Shown: positions 10,371 through 22,128, counted from the first letter of the stretch. The stretch is 64,000 nt of DNA from Orientallactaga sibirica (GCA_036365145.1 JAEOAD010000032.1:959501-1023500); one strand, 5' to 3'. Notes: a model not told the origin generated them from the letters alone. Numbers and translations are program-made.

Positions 10371-11268
10371 ACTGAGGGAGTAGGGCAAAGAGTAGAGGCT
10401 GACATAGGTCAGAACCTCAAGACACTCCTTGTCAATATTGGTCACCTATGCTGTTCAGACCAAAGGCAACCTAGTTGTATTTCTTTAAAAGGGTGAATTA
10501 CATGGTGGTCAGATTAACTTCAGAGCAAGTTACAAGTCAGGAACTTAGCAGAGAAAGCATCTCATGATATCCTCAGAGAAGTTATTTGTAAGGTCCTTAT
10601 GGAGGAGTCCCACAGCCTCATTGCATGGTTCATTCCTAGGATTCACTCTTACAGCTCATTCCCACTTCTTATAGTTCATTCCCACATATTTATATTGCTA
10701 CGATTTAAGAATAAGTACTTTATTATTTCTATTACACAATCTTTTAAAAGTGAAAAAAATGAAAAATATCCTTTTTTTCATTTCATCAACATATAGAGTT
10801 CAGATGAGTGGTTAAATTCTCATTTATTTCATTGTGTTACAGTACATAGTTAGGGTAGCACTGTTGTTTTTGAAATTCATTAGAAATTGCTTACTCTGTG
10901 GTTATTTTTTAAAAATATTATAATTGTTTTTGAAAAATGTTTATTTTAGGATACTTGATTATCTAATTCTATGCAATTTATTTGGCAAATACCTGCCTAA
11001 AACTTCTATAGCTTCAAAATTTTAAAAGCTTACAAGCCAATCTGGCTGCTTCTTGCAGTGCTGGCTCTGAGGTTCATCATCCCTTTAGTTTAATCCACCT
11101 GTTACTTCCATCTTTTAGCTCTTAATGCTACTGGGGTACACCAAAATACTGCCATGATATTTATCCAGAATTGTTATGTGTGTAGAAAAAGGTAATGAAT
11201 ACTCAGATCTTTACCTTCTTATTTATCACATTTATCAGGATTCTATTGGATTAAAAAAATATATTTAT
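10371..11268. other. AT-rich single-copy DNA
   Basis: No repeats or genes recognised. Several long A/T runs are present between 10700 and 10960. Confidence 0.45.
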
Positions 11269-11440
11269 TAGGCTGGAGAGATGGCTTAATGGTTAAGCAC
11301 TTGGCCAGGACCCACGTAAGCCAGATGCACAAAGTGGTGCATGCATCTGAAGTTCATTTTCAGTGGCTGGAAGCCCTGGAGCTCCAATTCTTTATCTATC
11401 TGCCTCTTTCTCTCTCTGTCTGTTGCTCTCAAACAAACAA
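11269..11440 (+). mobile_element. tRNA-derived SINE with internal deletion
   Basis: The head GGCTGGAGAGATGGCTTAAT is intact, but the B-box segment is missing: the sequence jumps from TTAAGCACTTG to GCCAGGACCCACG, so it lacks an intact polymerase III promoter. An antisense copy follows tail-to-tail. Confidence 0.9.
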
Positions 11441-11655
11441 AAATATATTTATTTATTTTCAAGGAGAGAGAGAGAGAAAACACATATGTGAATGGACATG
11501 CATGCACTAAGTCCTAGTGCCACTGCAAATAAAAAGTCCAGATGCATCTGCCACTTTATGCGGCTGGCATTAGTTAGGTGCTAGGAATTTGTACAGAGGC
11601 TGTCAGGTCTTGCATGCAAGTGCCTTTAAAAGCTTAGCCATGTCTCCAGGTCTTA
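11441..11655 (-). mobile_element. tRNA-derived SINE, diverged
   Basis: Antisense copy joined tail-to-tail with the previous one, forming an imperfect inverted repeat around 11440. The head complement reads AGCTTAGCCATGTCTCCAGG. Confidence 0.8.
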
Positions 11656-11681
11656 TGAGATTAGTTTTAACTGTTTCAAAA

Positions 11682-11683
<2 letters not shown>

Positions 11684-11711
<28 letters not shown>
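11684..11711 (+). repeat. (GT)n microsatellite
   Basis: Thirteen to fourteen GT units following an AAAAT context. Confidence 0.97.
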
Positions 11712-11713
<2 letters not shown>

Positions 11714-11847
11714 AAAATGGCCCATTCAATTCATTATTTTTGAAGAAAAATTGCTTAAAAGTTTAAGAAAAAAAGACTTCAATACTTTGCAGACACTATA
11801 AAGTTCATTTCAAAGAACCAGTGAACCACCATAAACAAGGCAGTGTG

Positions 11848-12200
11848 CTAGGAAGATGGCTCAGTGGATGATGTACGTTCTGCGTGGACATGACCATTTG
11901 AGCTCAGATCACCAGAACCTACACGAAGCCAGTTGCTGTAGTGTGAGAAGCTGCCATCTCAGCACAACTGCAGTGAGAAGGGAAGATCTGCCAGAAGCTC
12001 ACAGGCCAGCTCGTGTGGTGAATGCAGTGGTGAAGAACGAGGCTCCCTCTCTTAAACAAACAAAGCAAGATGAAGACTGGCCCCTGACCTCCACAAATGT
12101 GTCATGGCATCCTGTGTGCCCTCATTCACACATATCAACATGCATAGAGACCATTAACACATGCAAGCACACACATACAAAAAAAATCATCACAGCAACA
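11848..12200 (+). mobile_element. B4 SINE
   Basis: Composite with head GGAAGATGGCTCAGTGGATG, a B1-like middle, the CTGACCTCCACAAATGTG end block and a CA-rich tail. The 116-aa frame at 11856-12206 comes from this SINE. Confidence 0.8.
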
Positions 12201-12270
12201 AAATAAAAATATATAAAACAACATCTGCCTAGTCCATGCTTTGGTTTTTATATGACAGTAAAAAAAAATT

Positions 12271-12462
12271 AGGGGCTGGTGCTTGCCTGTGGAGCCTAAG
12301 GTGCCCAGTTTGAGGCTTGATTTCCCAGTACCCACAAGAGCCAGATGCACATGGTGGCACATGCATATGGAGTTTGTTTGCAGTGGCTAAAGGCCCTGGC
12401 ATGCTCATTCTCTCTCTATCTCTCTCCCTTTCTCTATCCCTAATAAATAAATAAATAAAACT
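12271..12462 (+). mobile_element. tRNA-derived SINE, 5' truncated
   Basis: Lacks the first part of the head (starts at GGGGCTGGTGCTTGCC); the central block and AAATAAATAAATAAA tail are present. 12463-12793 is AT-rich with nothing recognised. Confidence 0.88.
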
Positions 12463-12793
12463 TAAAAAATGTAACTATGTAAAGTGTATTTTCTTCTTAC
12501 TTTAAAGGCCAGATTTCTAGACAAAAAAGGTACAATATTTTTAATAATGAACTTAACTAGGAAAACATCATATTTAAAAGAAGTTTTGTCCAATAAATAG
12601 GAAACTTAAGGACTGTTAAACTTTGGAAATCTGGTATTTTCCATTTTAGTGGAATTAGATGACAACAAATATGGCTGTTTGATTTTGTGATGAAAAAGTT
12701 GAAAGAATGCCAAGAAAAATACCCATTTCAAAGCGAAGAATAGCAAAGAACAAAACTAATTTAGTTAAATTAAAAAAAAAAAAAAAAAAAGAG

Positions 12794-12955
12794 GAGCTGG
12801 CTTGGCGGTGCACACCTTCAATCCCAGCACTTGAGAGGCTGAGGTAGGAACATTGCTGTGGGTTTGAGACCAGTCTGGAGCTTCAGTGAGTAGTTTCAGG
12901 TCAGCCTTGCTAGAGTGAGTCCCTGTCTCAATAAAACTATACCTCAAAAAAAGCA
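12794..12955 (+). mobile_element. B1 SINE
   Basis: Sense B1 with CTTGGCGGTGCACACC, CAATCCCAGCACTTGAGAGG and GCTAGAGTGAGTCCCTGTC. It directly follows an A-run at 12771-12790. 12956-13288 has no recognised content. Confidence 0.85.
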
Positions 12956-13302
12956 CAAATAAATTTAAAAAGAAATAACTTTGAAAGATAAATGTTCTTG
13001 AATAACCAGATTTCCAAAGGATCATAGAGCAATGGGCCAACACCTCTCCTCAACAATAGGGAATCATCTTTCTTGCAGTTAATACTCCCAGCACAGGGAC
13101 CCTACACACTCTGTCTCCCTCAGTTACACCTCAAAGGCCACATGCACACTTTTCTGCAGGGTGACTCAATCAATGCTTGTTATTTGTTGTTAACAATAAT
13201 ATCTGTTTTTTTGTTCTTCTGAGTACTTTGGCCAAATTCAATGGCATCAACATTGGGATAACACATTTTCTCCAAAGTATTGTTTTATAGAAATGGCTAC
13301 AG

Positions 13303-13534
13303 AGGGCTAGAGAGATGGCTTCGAGCGGCTTAGGTGCTTGCCTGCAAAGCTTAAGGACCCATGTTTGACTTTCCAGGTCCCATGTAAGCCAGACACACAA
13401 GGTGATGCAAGCATGCACGATCATACATGTGCACAAGGGGGCACATGTATTTGGAGTTTGTTTGAGGCTCTGGCCTGCCAATTCTCTCTCTCTCTCTTGC
13501 TCTCTCTCACACTTCCTCATAAAAAAAAAAAAAA
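13303..13534 (+). mobile_element. tRNA-derived SINE, internal-duplication variant
   Basis: The central CACAAGGTG...CACATG block appears twice, separated by a GCATGCACGATCATACATG stretch. A 14-bp target-site duplication with one mismatch flanks it (AGAAATGGCTACAG 13289-13302; AGAAATGGCTGCAG 13535-13548). The same duplication is seen at 38825 and 39018. Confidence 0.92.
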
Positions 13535-13764
13535 AGAAATGGCTGCAGAATAAAAATTATGTCTCAAAAATCTGAACATTACTAAGGCAATGATGAAAAT
13601 TATTGAATGTAAAGAAAATAAATCATCTTTGGCCTAGCCAATTTGACTTGAATTTGATTTGTTGTGCTATTTTAATCAAAATCCAAATTTCAGAACAAGT
13701 GGCTGAAGTGAGCCTTCCCATTTGGTGAGATCACTGCCTCTCTTTGACCTTTCTCACTGGTTTT

Positions 13765-13850
13765 CTCAAGCATGGAAGATGGGGACCATTTTTGTTGATA
13801 TCATCTTTGTATCTCATGCTCCTAAGATGCCAGGCATAGCGCGTGCTCAC
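13765..13850 (+). mobile_element. L2-like fossil
   Basis: Diverged match to the 3' end of L2: ATGGGGACCATTTTTG, then ATCTTTGTATCTC and GCCAGGCATAGCGCGTGCTC. A G-run (13852-13862) follows. Confidence 0.55.
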
Positions 13851-15155
13851 TGGGGGGGGGGGTAAAGAAGTCCTATGTGATCCTGAACAAGCATGCAATG
13901 CCTAGGTTCCAGTCCAGAAGGTGTTCTAACAAAATAGAAGCCCTCCTACCCTTGCCCATCTCAGAGTGCTGGTGCACAGGCAGTGATAGAAACTGCCTGC
14001 GCAGTGCACCCCTTCCCCCACCCCACCTTCCCCAAGTGGCTCAGCAGCCACTGGTGTGTGATTGCTACTGACAGGTTGTGTCAACCAATGTGAATCCATC
14101 TCAGGGTCCTGCTGTAACTAGGAAGTGAGAAGAGAAAACTAGCACTTTGCCACCCTGGCTGGAGGGGGGGAACACAGGACATTTTGGTTTTTATTGCTTC
14201 TCTAAATTCCATGTACCCCCTCATTCATCTAGCCTGGGAAAACACCTGTTAAGTTTCCTGAGAGCTGGCCAAGTTTCCTCTGCTTTGTAAGTGGAAATAC
14301 AATTCCCCTGAGGCTTCAGAGAGTGCCTGTGTAGGAAAATCTGCTTGTTTCCCTCTTCTCAGTTTCGATTTCAAAATGTCTCAGTAAGATTTTCTCCAAG
14401 CCAGCTGTGCATAAATGAATGTGTAGGAGCATTCCGCACATATTACAGTCAGGGGTATTGTGATACACATCTTGGAAGCATGTAGGGGAAAATACTCCAG
14501 GGTGAAGGCTGGAGCAGGCTAAACAAACCCGGAAGATTAAGACCTGCTAGTGTGTCATTACCACACTCAGTCTGACCCTGCTGAGCCCATTGTAAAAGGG
14601 AATGTGCATTTAAATTGGTAGAAAGGATTCCCCACCAGCAAGAGATTTAGGACTGGGAGGGGGGTTCAGGCTGGGTTTATTTATCTTGTTATAAATCAGC
14701 AGAGCAGGAAATAGCTTTTCTTTCTCCTGCCCAGCCTTCCATGTTAACAAACTGAGAAAGGGGAGCTGTCCCAAGAAGAGAAATTGATTTATAGAATGTT
14801 AAGAGTACATTCTAACCTTTTCCCCCTAAAACAACTTACGTTTATCAGATGAAATATGACATCTGATAATTGCAGAGAGGAAGAAAATACTTTGCAACTC
14901 TCACTGATATCTGACTTGTCGTGTGTCTTGAAGAGTTTTGTTCAACATTACTAAGGTTTGGATCTTACTGGGTTTCCTCCTAATGTGCTAGAAGCTTTGT
15001 CCCCAGTGTGGTGGTGTGGAGGTAGCAGAGTCTATAAGAAGGCCCCCATTTAAGTCATGGGGGCTCCATCCTTATGAATAATTTTTACTCTCTCCTGTAA
15101 GTTCATTTTGAGTAATAGAGAACTTGGAAACAAACTGTTTCTTGGACTCAAGGTT
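13851..15155. other. Repeat-free block, candidate regulatory DNA
   Basis: About 1.3 kb without recognisable repeats, unusual for this window. It contains a perfect 10-bp inverted repeat at 14842-14869 and dense short AT-rich motifs around 14670-14900. The 64-aa frame at 13877-14071 has no recognisable family. No exon signature is evident. Confidence 0.45.
14842..14869. promoter_or_regulatory. Palindromic E-box/GATA motif pair
   Basis: Arms TTATCAGATG (14842-14851) and CATCTGATAA (14860-14869) are exact reverse complements around an 8-bp spacer. Each arm holds an E-box (CAGATG/CATCTG) fused to a GATAA core. Such pairings are known binding sites for bHLH and GATA factors; function here is inference. 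Confidence 0.35.
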
Positions 15156-15169
15156 TATTTTTAAATATT

Positions 15170-15212
<43 letters not shown>

Positions 15213-15415
15213 TATTTGACACAGAGAGAAAGAGAGATAGAAATAGGCAGAGAGAGAGAGAGTGATAATGGGGTGCCAGGGCTCCAGCCACTGCAAACGA
15301 ACTCCAGATGTGTGTCCCTTTGTGCATCTGGCTAACTGGGTCCTAGGGAGTTGAACATGGGTACTTTGGCTTTGCAGGTGAGTGCCTCAACCGCTAAGCC
15401 ATCTCTCCAGCCCCT
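15156..15415 (-). mobile_element. tRNA-derived SINE
   Basis: Antisense full-length copy with an expanded (TTTA)n tail complement (15172-15212), a GA-rich tract, CCAGCCACTGCAAACGAACT and the head complement CTAAGCCATCTCTCCAGCCCC. Confidence 0.92.
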
Positions 15416-16039
15416 GAAATCAGGATTTATATAACTGTAGGTGAGAGAGAGTGGAGTCTTCTAGGAAGAGAGGTTGGTGGTTTCAAGGCTTTGGGGGAGG
15501 GAAGTAGAGACCTTGGGCTTTGAATGGGATATATGGAAAGGAGTTGACCACTGTGACCCAAGCCCATGTGACCTGGTTTTCTGAACCAGGAATTAAACTC
15601 CTCTGATTAAGAGAGTCTTGGACTGGCATCTCCACCCAGGGCCACAGGTGGTGGCGGAAGGCAGGTTATCTTTCTCTTCCAAGCCCTTGTCAGTGGGACT
15701 GTCACAGGTGTAGAGAGGGAGAAAGAGGCAGGTTTCTTAAAATCTAACAGATTTCAGCCTCATATGCTAGGTGTGCTCTCGTGGTGGTTGATAATATAAA
15801 GTGAGACAACGCCACGCTCTCAGCCCCTCTGCATGTGGCTGGCTTTCTTTCTGCTTCGCCAGCATGTTGTGTCCAAGCCAGGAGCCCTCGCCAGGTTTAT
15901 AGCATGATATTTGATCTTCTAGTCACCAGAAATGTGAGCCAAGTATAAGGATAGTTTCTTGTAAATTACCCACCTTCTGATGTTTTATTACAGAAACACA
16001 AGATGGATTAAAATATGTGATTATGCTGTACCTACTTTC
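15416..16039. other. Single-copy DNA, no gene recognised
   Basis: Moderate GC content; no repeat family or coding frame recognised. Confidence 0.4.
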
Positions 16040-16589
16040 CTGTTGTTATTTTTGTTTAGTTTTTGTAAGGTTTGTGACAAAGACCACACAAACCACTCTG
16101 AGGCAAAGATGAAAGCTTTTATTCGGGAAAAGCACGAGCTGCCAGGGCTGGCTCACAAGAGAGGAGCACAGCCCACCTGAGTTTGCAGATAGTGGGCTTT
16201 ATAGCTTCTTCAGTTGGGGGAAGGTGAGGAAAGGAAAGGAACTCCTTTGTTCTTTACCTTAGCCATTTCAAATAGCTAGGGTGTGAGACCAGAGCAGTGA
16301 CCAAGCAACTTCTGAGATACAGGGGGGCAGGAAACCATGACCTGGGGGCATTGTGAGGCTAGGAAGGGATAATGGCTGGGCGGTTTCTTGAGTAACGTGG
16401 ATAATCCACTTCCTTATCTCCCTGTTGCCATTCTGCTATCCTTGGTGACTCCATCTTGGGAGCCCATCCTGACTTAACAGCTTTCTGAGACAAGGTCTCC
16501 CTATGTAGATGAAGCTGGCCTTGAACTCCTGTGTACAGCTTCAGTCTCCTCAGTGCTAGGATTACAGGTGTGTGCCACTATGCCTGGCT
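16040..16589 (-). mobile_element. B1 SINE split by an LTR
   Basis: The poly-T side (16040-16072) and body (16480-16589, GAGACAAGGTCTCCCTATGT through GTGTGTGCCACTATGCCTGG) of an antisense B1 lie on either side of the LTR at 16073-16479. Confidence 0.7.
16073..16479 (-). mobile_element. Solo LTR, family not named
   Basis: Read on the minus strand it starts TGTTAAGTCAGGATGGG and ends in ...TCACA, a TG...CA structure of about 407 bp. It has a TATAAA box (reverse of TTTATAGC at 16199-16206) and an AATAAA signal (reverse of TTTATTCG at 16118-16125). It differs from the MaLR and 29-kb ERV families here. No clear target-site duplication remains. Confidence 0.7.
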
Positions 16590-17194
16590 GATTTCCTTAA
16601 TCATGTATAGCTTGCATGAAGATACCTCCACTTTTTTTTTCTTTTACTAATTCCTTTCGGCAGATGCTCCTATTTCTTGAGACACAGTCTTCATATCTAC
16701 TGTTTTGCTGGACCTTGATGCCAAAAGTGATTAGTAGAGATTTAATCAGTGCCTCTTACCTTAGAGATGACAAGGCTGGGAAACCTCACAGAACAGTGTG
16801 GGGCAGGAGTGCAATGAAGACAGTAAGGCTGAATCCCACATAAGAGAGTCTCACAAAGTAGGAGGAGGGACCCTGAGAACAGATAGTGTAAAGATCCCAA
16901 CAAGCTTCAGCTAGCTCACAGGATGCCCAAGCCAAGCTGTGCTCAAGGCAGAAATGGTGACCACAAATCTAATGGTTGATTCTCATACTCAGGTGATAGA
17001 TACTCTGAAATACGTTTAAAGTACTTAATAAAATGACTGTTCCTTATTCATTAGACCAGATCAAAGTTGCTCTTTAGGGGAAGCCCCACTGAGCAGAATA
17101 ATTTTCTCCTTCATTTGCATTTCTAGAACATTCTGTTCATAACTCCATTATGACATTTAACACATTTATTTTAATTACCTGTTCAAATGTCATC
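16590..17194. other. Single-copy DNA, no gene recognised
   Basis: A 75-aa frame (16616-16843) has no recognisable features; nothing else is seen. Confidence 0.4.
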
Positions 17195-17310
17195 CTCTCA
17201 CTAGACTGAAAGTATATTAAGTAGAGAACTGTTTCCTACTAGGTCTTTCTAGTTCTAACATTTAACTCTGGTGCATAGTAGGTGATCAATACATATTTGA
17301 CAAGTTTAAT
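17195..17310 (+). mobile_element. L2 LINE 3'-end fossil
   Basis: Good match to the L2 3' end: CACTAGACTGAAAGTATATT ... GGTGCATAGTAGGTGATCAATACATATTTG. This is a pan-mammalian element, so the surrounding DNA is ancestral. A weaker fragment of similar type may lie at 17390-17460; the rest up to 17601 is unassigned. Confidence 0.8.
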
Positions 17311-17606
17311 TGCTACATATTACTGTAATACGTAGCTTCAAAAATACCACTTTTCTTGGGTTTTGCCAAAGTTGTATGTCCTTCAAAAGAGTTGTTTAAT
17401 AAATATTTATTCAATGATTCTTTTCACACCCTGTGTTAACACTGAGGACAGACATATGGAGAAATATCCTGGTATCATCACTGTGGTCATTCCTTCTTTT
17501 CAATGATTGTTCATTTTAATGGTGAATAAGAAAGTCTATAAGCAACATGATAAAATTACAAGGGTATCGTATGCAAACAATGAATTAGGATATCCTACAT
17601 AGAAGT

Positions 17607-18000
17607 TGTAATAGTTTGAATATATGTCCCCCAATATATTCAGTGTTTTATTAGTTATAGTTTGCATCTGCAATCACCTTGCTAGAGGCAATGTCACTGG
17701 GGGCTGGTCTTAAAGGTGTGGTGATGGTTTGAGATTCCATTGTAAAGATATGCAATGTGTGCCTAATAGGAGTTCCTGAAGTGTGCTGTGGCTTTTGGGC
17801 TGTAGTTTTGCTCTGTGTGCTGTGTGCCTGGTTGTTTTTTTTTTTTTTTCTCTCTGCTTGGCCCTATGAAGGCAGGACAGCTTCTTCTGCCATTATGGAA
17901 CTTCCCCTGGATCTGTGAGCTTCAATAAATAATATCCCTTCCTCTGTAACTGTGCCTGGTCTGGAAGTTCATCTCAGTGAACCTGAAGCTGTCTGCTACA
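17607..18000 (+). mobile_element. Solo ERVL-MaLR LTR with intact TSD
   Basis: Complete TG...CA LTR, starting TGTAATAGTTTGAATATATG and ending GTCTGCTACA, flanked by a perfect 5-bp duplication GAAGT (17602-17606 and 18001-18005). It is the best preserved member of its subfamily in the window. It contains the AATAAATAATATCCCTTCC signal and a T-run at 17836-17849. Confidence 0.95.
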
Positions 18001-18062
18001 GAAGTCTACTAGAAAGCTTCCAAAAAAAAAAAATAATAATAATAAGTGAAAACATGAGGCAA

Positions 18063-18225
18063 GCTGGGCATGATGGGGCACACCTTTAATTCCAATACTT
18101 GGGAGGCAGAGGTAGGAGGATTGTTCTGAGTTTGAGGCCACCCTGAGATGACATTGTGAACTCCAGGTCAGCCTGGGCTAGAGTGAGACACTACCTTGAA
18201 AAACCAGAAAAAACCAGAAAACACA
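18063..18225 (+). mobile_element. B1 SINE
   Basis: Near full-length sense copy: AAGCTGGGCATGATGGGGC, GGAGGCAGAGGTAGGAGG, GCCTGGGCTAGAGTGAGAC. A C-run and CA tract follow it. Confidence 0.92.
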
Positions 18226-18279
18226 CCCCCCCCCACACACACATGGCAAATCTTGGTGGATTAAAAAAAAAAAAAAAAA

Positions 18280-18490
18280 GAAGGACAAATATTTGGCTTA
18301 GTGATTAAGGCTTTTGCCTGAAAAGCCAAAGGACCCAGGTTTGATTCCCCAGGACTCACATAAGCCAGATGCACAAGGTGGGGCATGTGTCTGGAGTTCC
18401 TTTACAGTGGCTAGATGCCCTGGAGCACCCATTATCTGTCTCTCTCTCACTCCCCCTTGCCTCTTTCCCCCTCAAATAAATAAGTAAAAA
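18280..18490 (+). mobile_element. tRNA-derived SINE
   Basis: Sense copy with a decayed head start (the first GGGCTGGAGAGA is lost), an intact B-box-like CAGGTTTGATTCCCC and an AAATAAATAAGTAAA tail. A preceding A-run lies at 18262-18279. Confidence 0.88.
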
Positions 18491-18504
18491 TGTATATGAA
18501 TAAC

Positions 18505-18662
18505 AATGTCTTCGTTTGGTTTTGAGACAGGGTTTCACTCTAGCCCTGGCTCACCTGAAACTCACTCTGTAAGCCCAGGTTGGTCTCCAACTCATGGGTA
18601 TCTTCCTATCTCAGCCTCCCAGGATGCTGAAATTAAAGATGTGAGCTGCCAAACCAGGCTTG
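18505..18662 (-). mobile_element. B1 SINE
   Basis: Antisense: GTTTTGAGACAGGGTTTCAC, CCTCCCAGGATGCTGAAATT and CTGCCAAACCAGGCTT. The following 18663-18935 is T-rich and unassigned. Confidence 0.85.
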
Positions 18663-18935
18663 TTTTGTTGTTGTTGTTTGTTTGTTTGTTTTAACGTGAA
18701 TTTTTCAAATAGGAAAATATTGAAGGGAAAAGCATTATTTTGGGTGTTATGGGAATGTTACAAGGACAGCATGACTGGAAGAAGGTAGTTTGGGAAACAA
18801 GAATTAATGGTACGCAGGATAGTTGTACAAAGATTTTTTTTTTCTTAATTTTAAACTTATTTGTCCTCTTCTTTCATTTTATTTTTTAATATTATTTATT
18901 TGTTTAATTGTTATTATTATTATTGTTGTTGTTAT

Positions 18936-18973
18936 TATTCTTTTGATTCAGGGTCTTAATCTAGCCCAAACTG
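18936..18973 (-). mobile_element. B1 fragment
   Basis: Short antisense match (TTCAGGGTCTTAATCTAGCCC) abutting the L1 end. Confidence 0.45.
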
Positions 18974-20400
18974 ACTTTCTTTTTTTAAATGTTATTTATC
19001 AATTTTGATTTGACTTTTTATTAGATATGGACATATTTAGTATGTAAACAACACATGTTGGTACCATCTTTTCCCTCCTCCCTGTCCCTTTTCTGAAGAG
19101 GCCTTCCTCATTGGGGATGCAGGTCAATCCCATGGGGATTGTGGGTCATGCATTATCTGGGGGGGAAGCAATGTCTCTGTGCAAAATGTCTCAACTTGTG
19201 GCTCTAACAATCTTTCTGGCCCCTCTTCCACAAAATTCCCTGAGCCATGCTGGGAGCATTTTAGGTCTACTTCATGGGTACTTAGGAGCCTCTGGATCTC
19301 TGGTTTGGTAGGTGTTGAATGTCCTCAGTGTCTATCTCCTTCACCCTTGTGCTAATACCAGATTCACTAAGGAAACAGCACTCTTGCTCATTTCCCCAGT
19401 TCCTCTGTGGTTTCAGTTGGGGCTGGAGTGAAGTGCAATGGGTCATTTCTCTCCTCAGGTTCTGCTCCCATCTGAAAAAGAGAAGCAGATTCTCCAATGG
19501 AGAATGAAGTCAGCACCAGTTAAATGGAATAACTATTATTGGTTTAGAAAGAATTAAAAGGAAGTTATAGTCTAAGGTTAGTGGGAGCTTAACAATGGAA
19601 AACAAAATCATTATCTGGATATGATTCTGACTTGTTTCCCAGTTCCAGATATGGTTTCCTTTCCACTGGGTGGATCTGTTAGCCAGTGCAAGAGCAGTTG
19701 GTTACCTACCATGGCTGTGTGCCACTATTGCACTTGTGTGAGCATCATGTCAGGTTGTTTACTTCTGAGTCACTTAGACTTTAAGTTGCTCAGACAGATG
19801 TCGGCCACTTTCCTCGGTAGCTCAAGTATCTCCTTCCAGCACTAGATGGGCTAATTGTCTGGGGACCGGCTCTCCACCAGATTCCAGCCAGGTCTCTCCA
19901 TGGTCCATGCCAACAGCATATGGTGTCTTCAGCAGTAGGGTATTACCATTTGCCTCTAGTGGGTAATCAAGGGCTCTGACAGAAGTCTGTCTTATTTGTT
20001 TTGGGACATCTAGTAGGTCTCTCTGATCAACAGCTCATTGTAGATATAGACCACATCCTGGTACAGGGAATTACAGGCCACTGCCAAGAGAAAAGAAAAA
20101 GAAAAAGACAGAGAAGTAAGAGAAGCAGGAAAAATTTGAGGTTAGGTTTTGTAACACACTCTCCAGATCCTATGGATTCAGGTCCTCCCCTGAAGGTCAT
20201 TTTGAGGGTTCCACCTTTTAGTCTGACTTCCATGATATAGGATTCTATGGTGCCAGTTCAATTTGGGTTCATTTTTGTGTCCCCCCACATTTTGCTTCCC
20301 CCAAGCCCTACCCTCCCTATTGTCCAAGCCTTGAGATGCTATTCAGGTATGTCAGCAACTTGAGCTGATCCAGATTAGGAACTGCAGATGAGTGAGATCA
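18974..20400 (-). mobile_element. L1 3' untranslated region
   Basis: Antisense 3' UTR of the largest L1 here, related in places to the fragments at 1-5865 (e.g. the GAGCAGTTGGTT segment at 19693). It contains purine/pyrimidine-skewed tracts at 20084-20130. Frames on both strands (61-79 aa) are non-coding artefacts. Confidence 0.8.
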
Positions 20401-22128
20401 TGAGATGGTTGTCTTTCTGTGATTATGTGAGTTCACTTAGAATGATCTGTTCCATGCTCAACCATTTTTCTACAAATTTCCATGGATCATTTTTTTCTTA
20501 TTGCTGAGTAGAATTCCTTCGTGTAGATAAGCTACATCTTGATTGTCCATTCATCCAATGATAGGCACCTGGTTTGATTCCAGTTTTTAGCTGTTATGAA
20601 TTGAGCAGCTATGAACATGGTTGAGCAAATATCTCTGAACTGAGATGTAGAGCTTTTAGGGTAAATGCCCAGTAAGGGAATAACAGGGTCTGTTGGTAAC
20701 TCTATATTCATCCTTTTCAGAAGTCTCCATGTTAATTTGCATAGTGGTTGTACTAGCTTACACTCCCACCAAGAGTGAATGAGTGTTCCTAATTCTTCAA
20801 ATCCTCACCAACGTTTATTTTCATTTGATTTTTGAATGTTTGCTGTCCTTACTGGGGTAAGGTGGAATCTCATAGTTGTTTTAATTTGCATTTCCTTAAT
20901 GGTTAGGGATGTTGGACATTTTCTTAAGTGTGTGTTAGCCATTTGTAATTCTTCCTCTGAGAATTCCTATTTAGTTCCCTGCCCCACTTTGAAGTGTTTT
21001 TTTTTTATTGTTTAGTTTTTTGAGTTCTTTGTAGATTCTATATATCAGGCTTCTATCATTGGTATAGCAGGCAAAGATTTCTCCCATTCGGTGGGTAATC
21101 TATGGACTCTGCTTGTGGTATGTTTATCTGTGCAAAAGCTTTTTAGCTTTATGAGATCCCATTGGTTGAGTGCTTGTTTAATTTTCTGGGCTACTGGAGT
21201 TTTGTTTAGGAAGTCTTTTCCCAGTCCTATATCTTGGAGAATGCCTCCTATTTTTTTCTTCCAGTAGTTGAAGAGTTTCAGGCCTTATATTGAGGTCTTC
21301 AATCCATTTGGACTTCATTTTTATGTAAGGGAAAATGAGTTGATCTAATTTTATTTTTCTACATATGGTCATCCAATTTGTCCAACACCATTTGTTGAAG
21401 ATGCTATCTTCTCTCCAGTTGACATTATTGGCCCCTTTGTCAAAGATCATGCAGCTGTAGTTACTTGACCTAAGGTCTGGGTCTTCAATTCTGTTCCATT
21501 GGTCTATGTTTCTGTTTTTATTCCAGTACCATCCTGTTTTTGTCACTATGGCTTTGTAATATAGCTTTAGATTGGGTATGGTGATACCACCAGAGGTGTT
21601 TTTTTTGTTTTTTTTTTTTTTTTTTGCTGAGGATATGTTTGGATATCCAAGGCCTTCTGCTGTTCCATATGAATTCTGAGATCATTTTTTCAATCTCTGT
21701 GAAGAATGATGTTGGTATTTCTATTGGTATTGTGTTAACTCTGTATATTGCTTTCAGTAGAATTGCCATTTTCACAATATTAATTCTGCCTATCCAAAAG
21801 CATGGGTAGACTTTCCATCTTCTCAAGTTCTCCTCTAGTTCTTTCTTGAGTGTTTTTATGTTTTCATTATATAGATCTTTCATATCCTTGGTTAGTGTTA
21901 TTCCATGGCATTTAATTTTTTATTGCTATTGAAAATGGGACAGCCTCACTGATTTCTTTCTTTGTATAGTTGTCCTTTGCATATAGAAAAGCTACTGATT
22001 TTTGTGCATTGATTTTGTGTCCTGCCACTTTGCTGAAGGAATTTATCACCTTTAGAAATTTTGAGATGGAGACTTTCAGGTTATTTATATGTAGGATCAT
22101 ATCCTCTGCATATAGGGTCAAGTTGACT
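20400..22128 (-). pseudogene. L1 ORF2 3' half, broken
   Basis: Minus-strand fragments cover the end of the reverse-transcriptase domain and the ORF2 C-terminal region. At 22121-21912 the catalytic YADD-type motif reads LYAEDMILHI, with the first Asp replaced by Glu, followed by FSKVAGHKINAQKS. At 21883-21518 come [28 protein letters not shown] and [15 protein letters not shown], then an A-rich expansion; 21546-21178 continues in another frame. Stops and frameshifts make it non-functional. ORF1, the endonuclease and most of the reverse transcriptase are missing. Confidence 0.92.
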
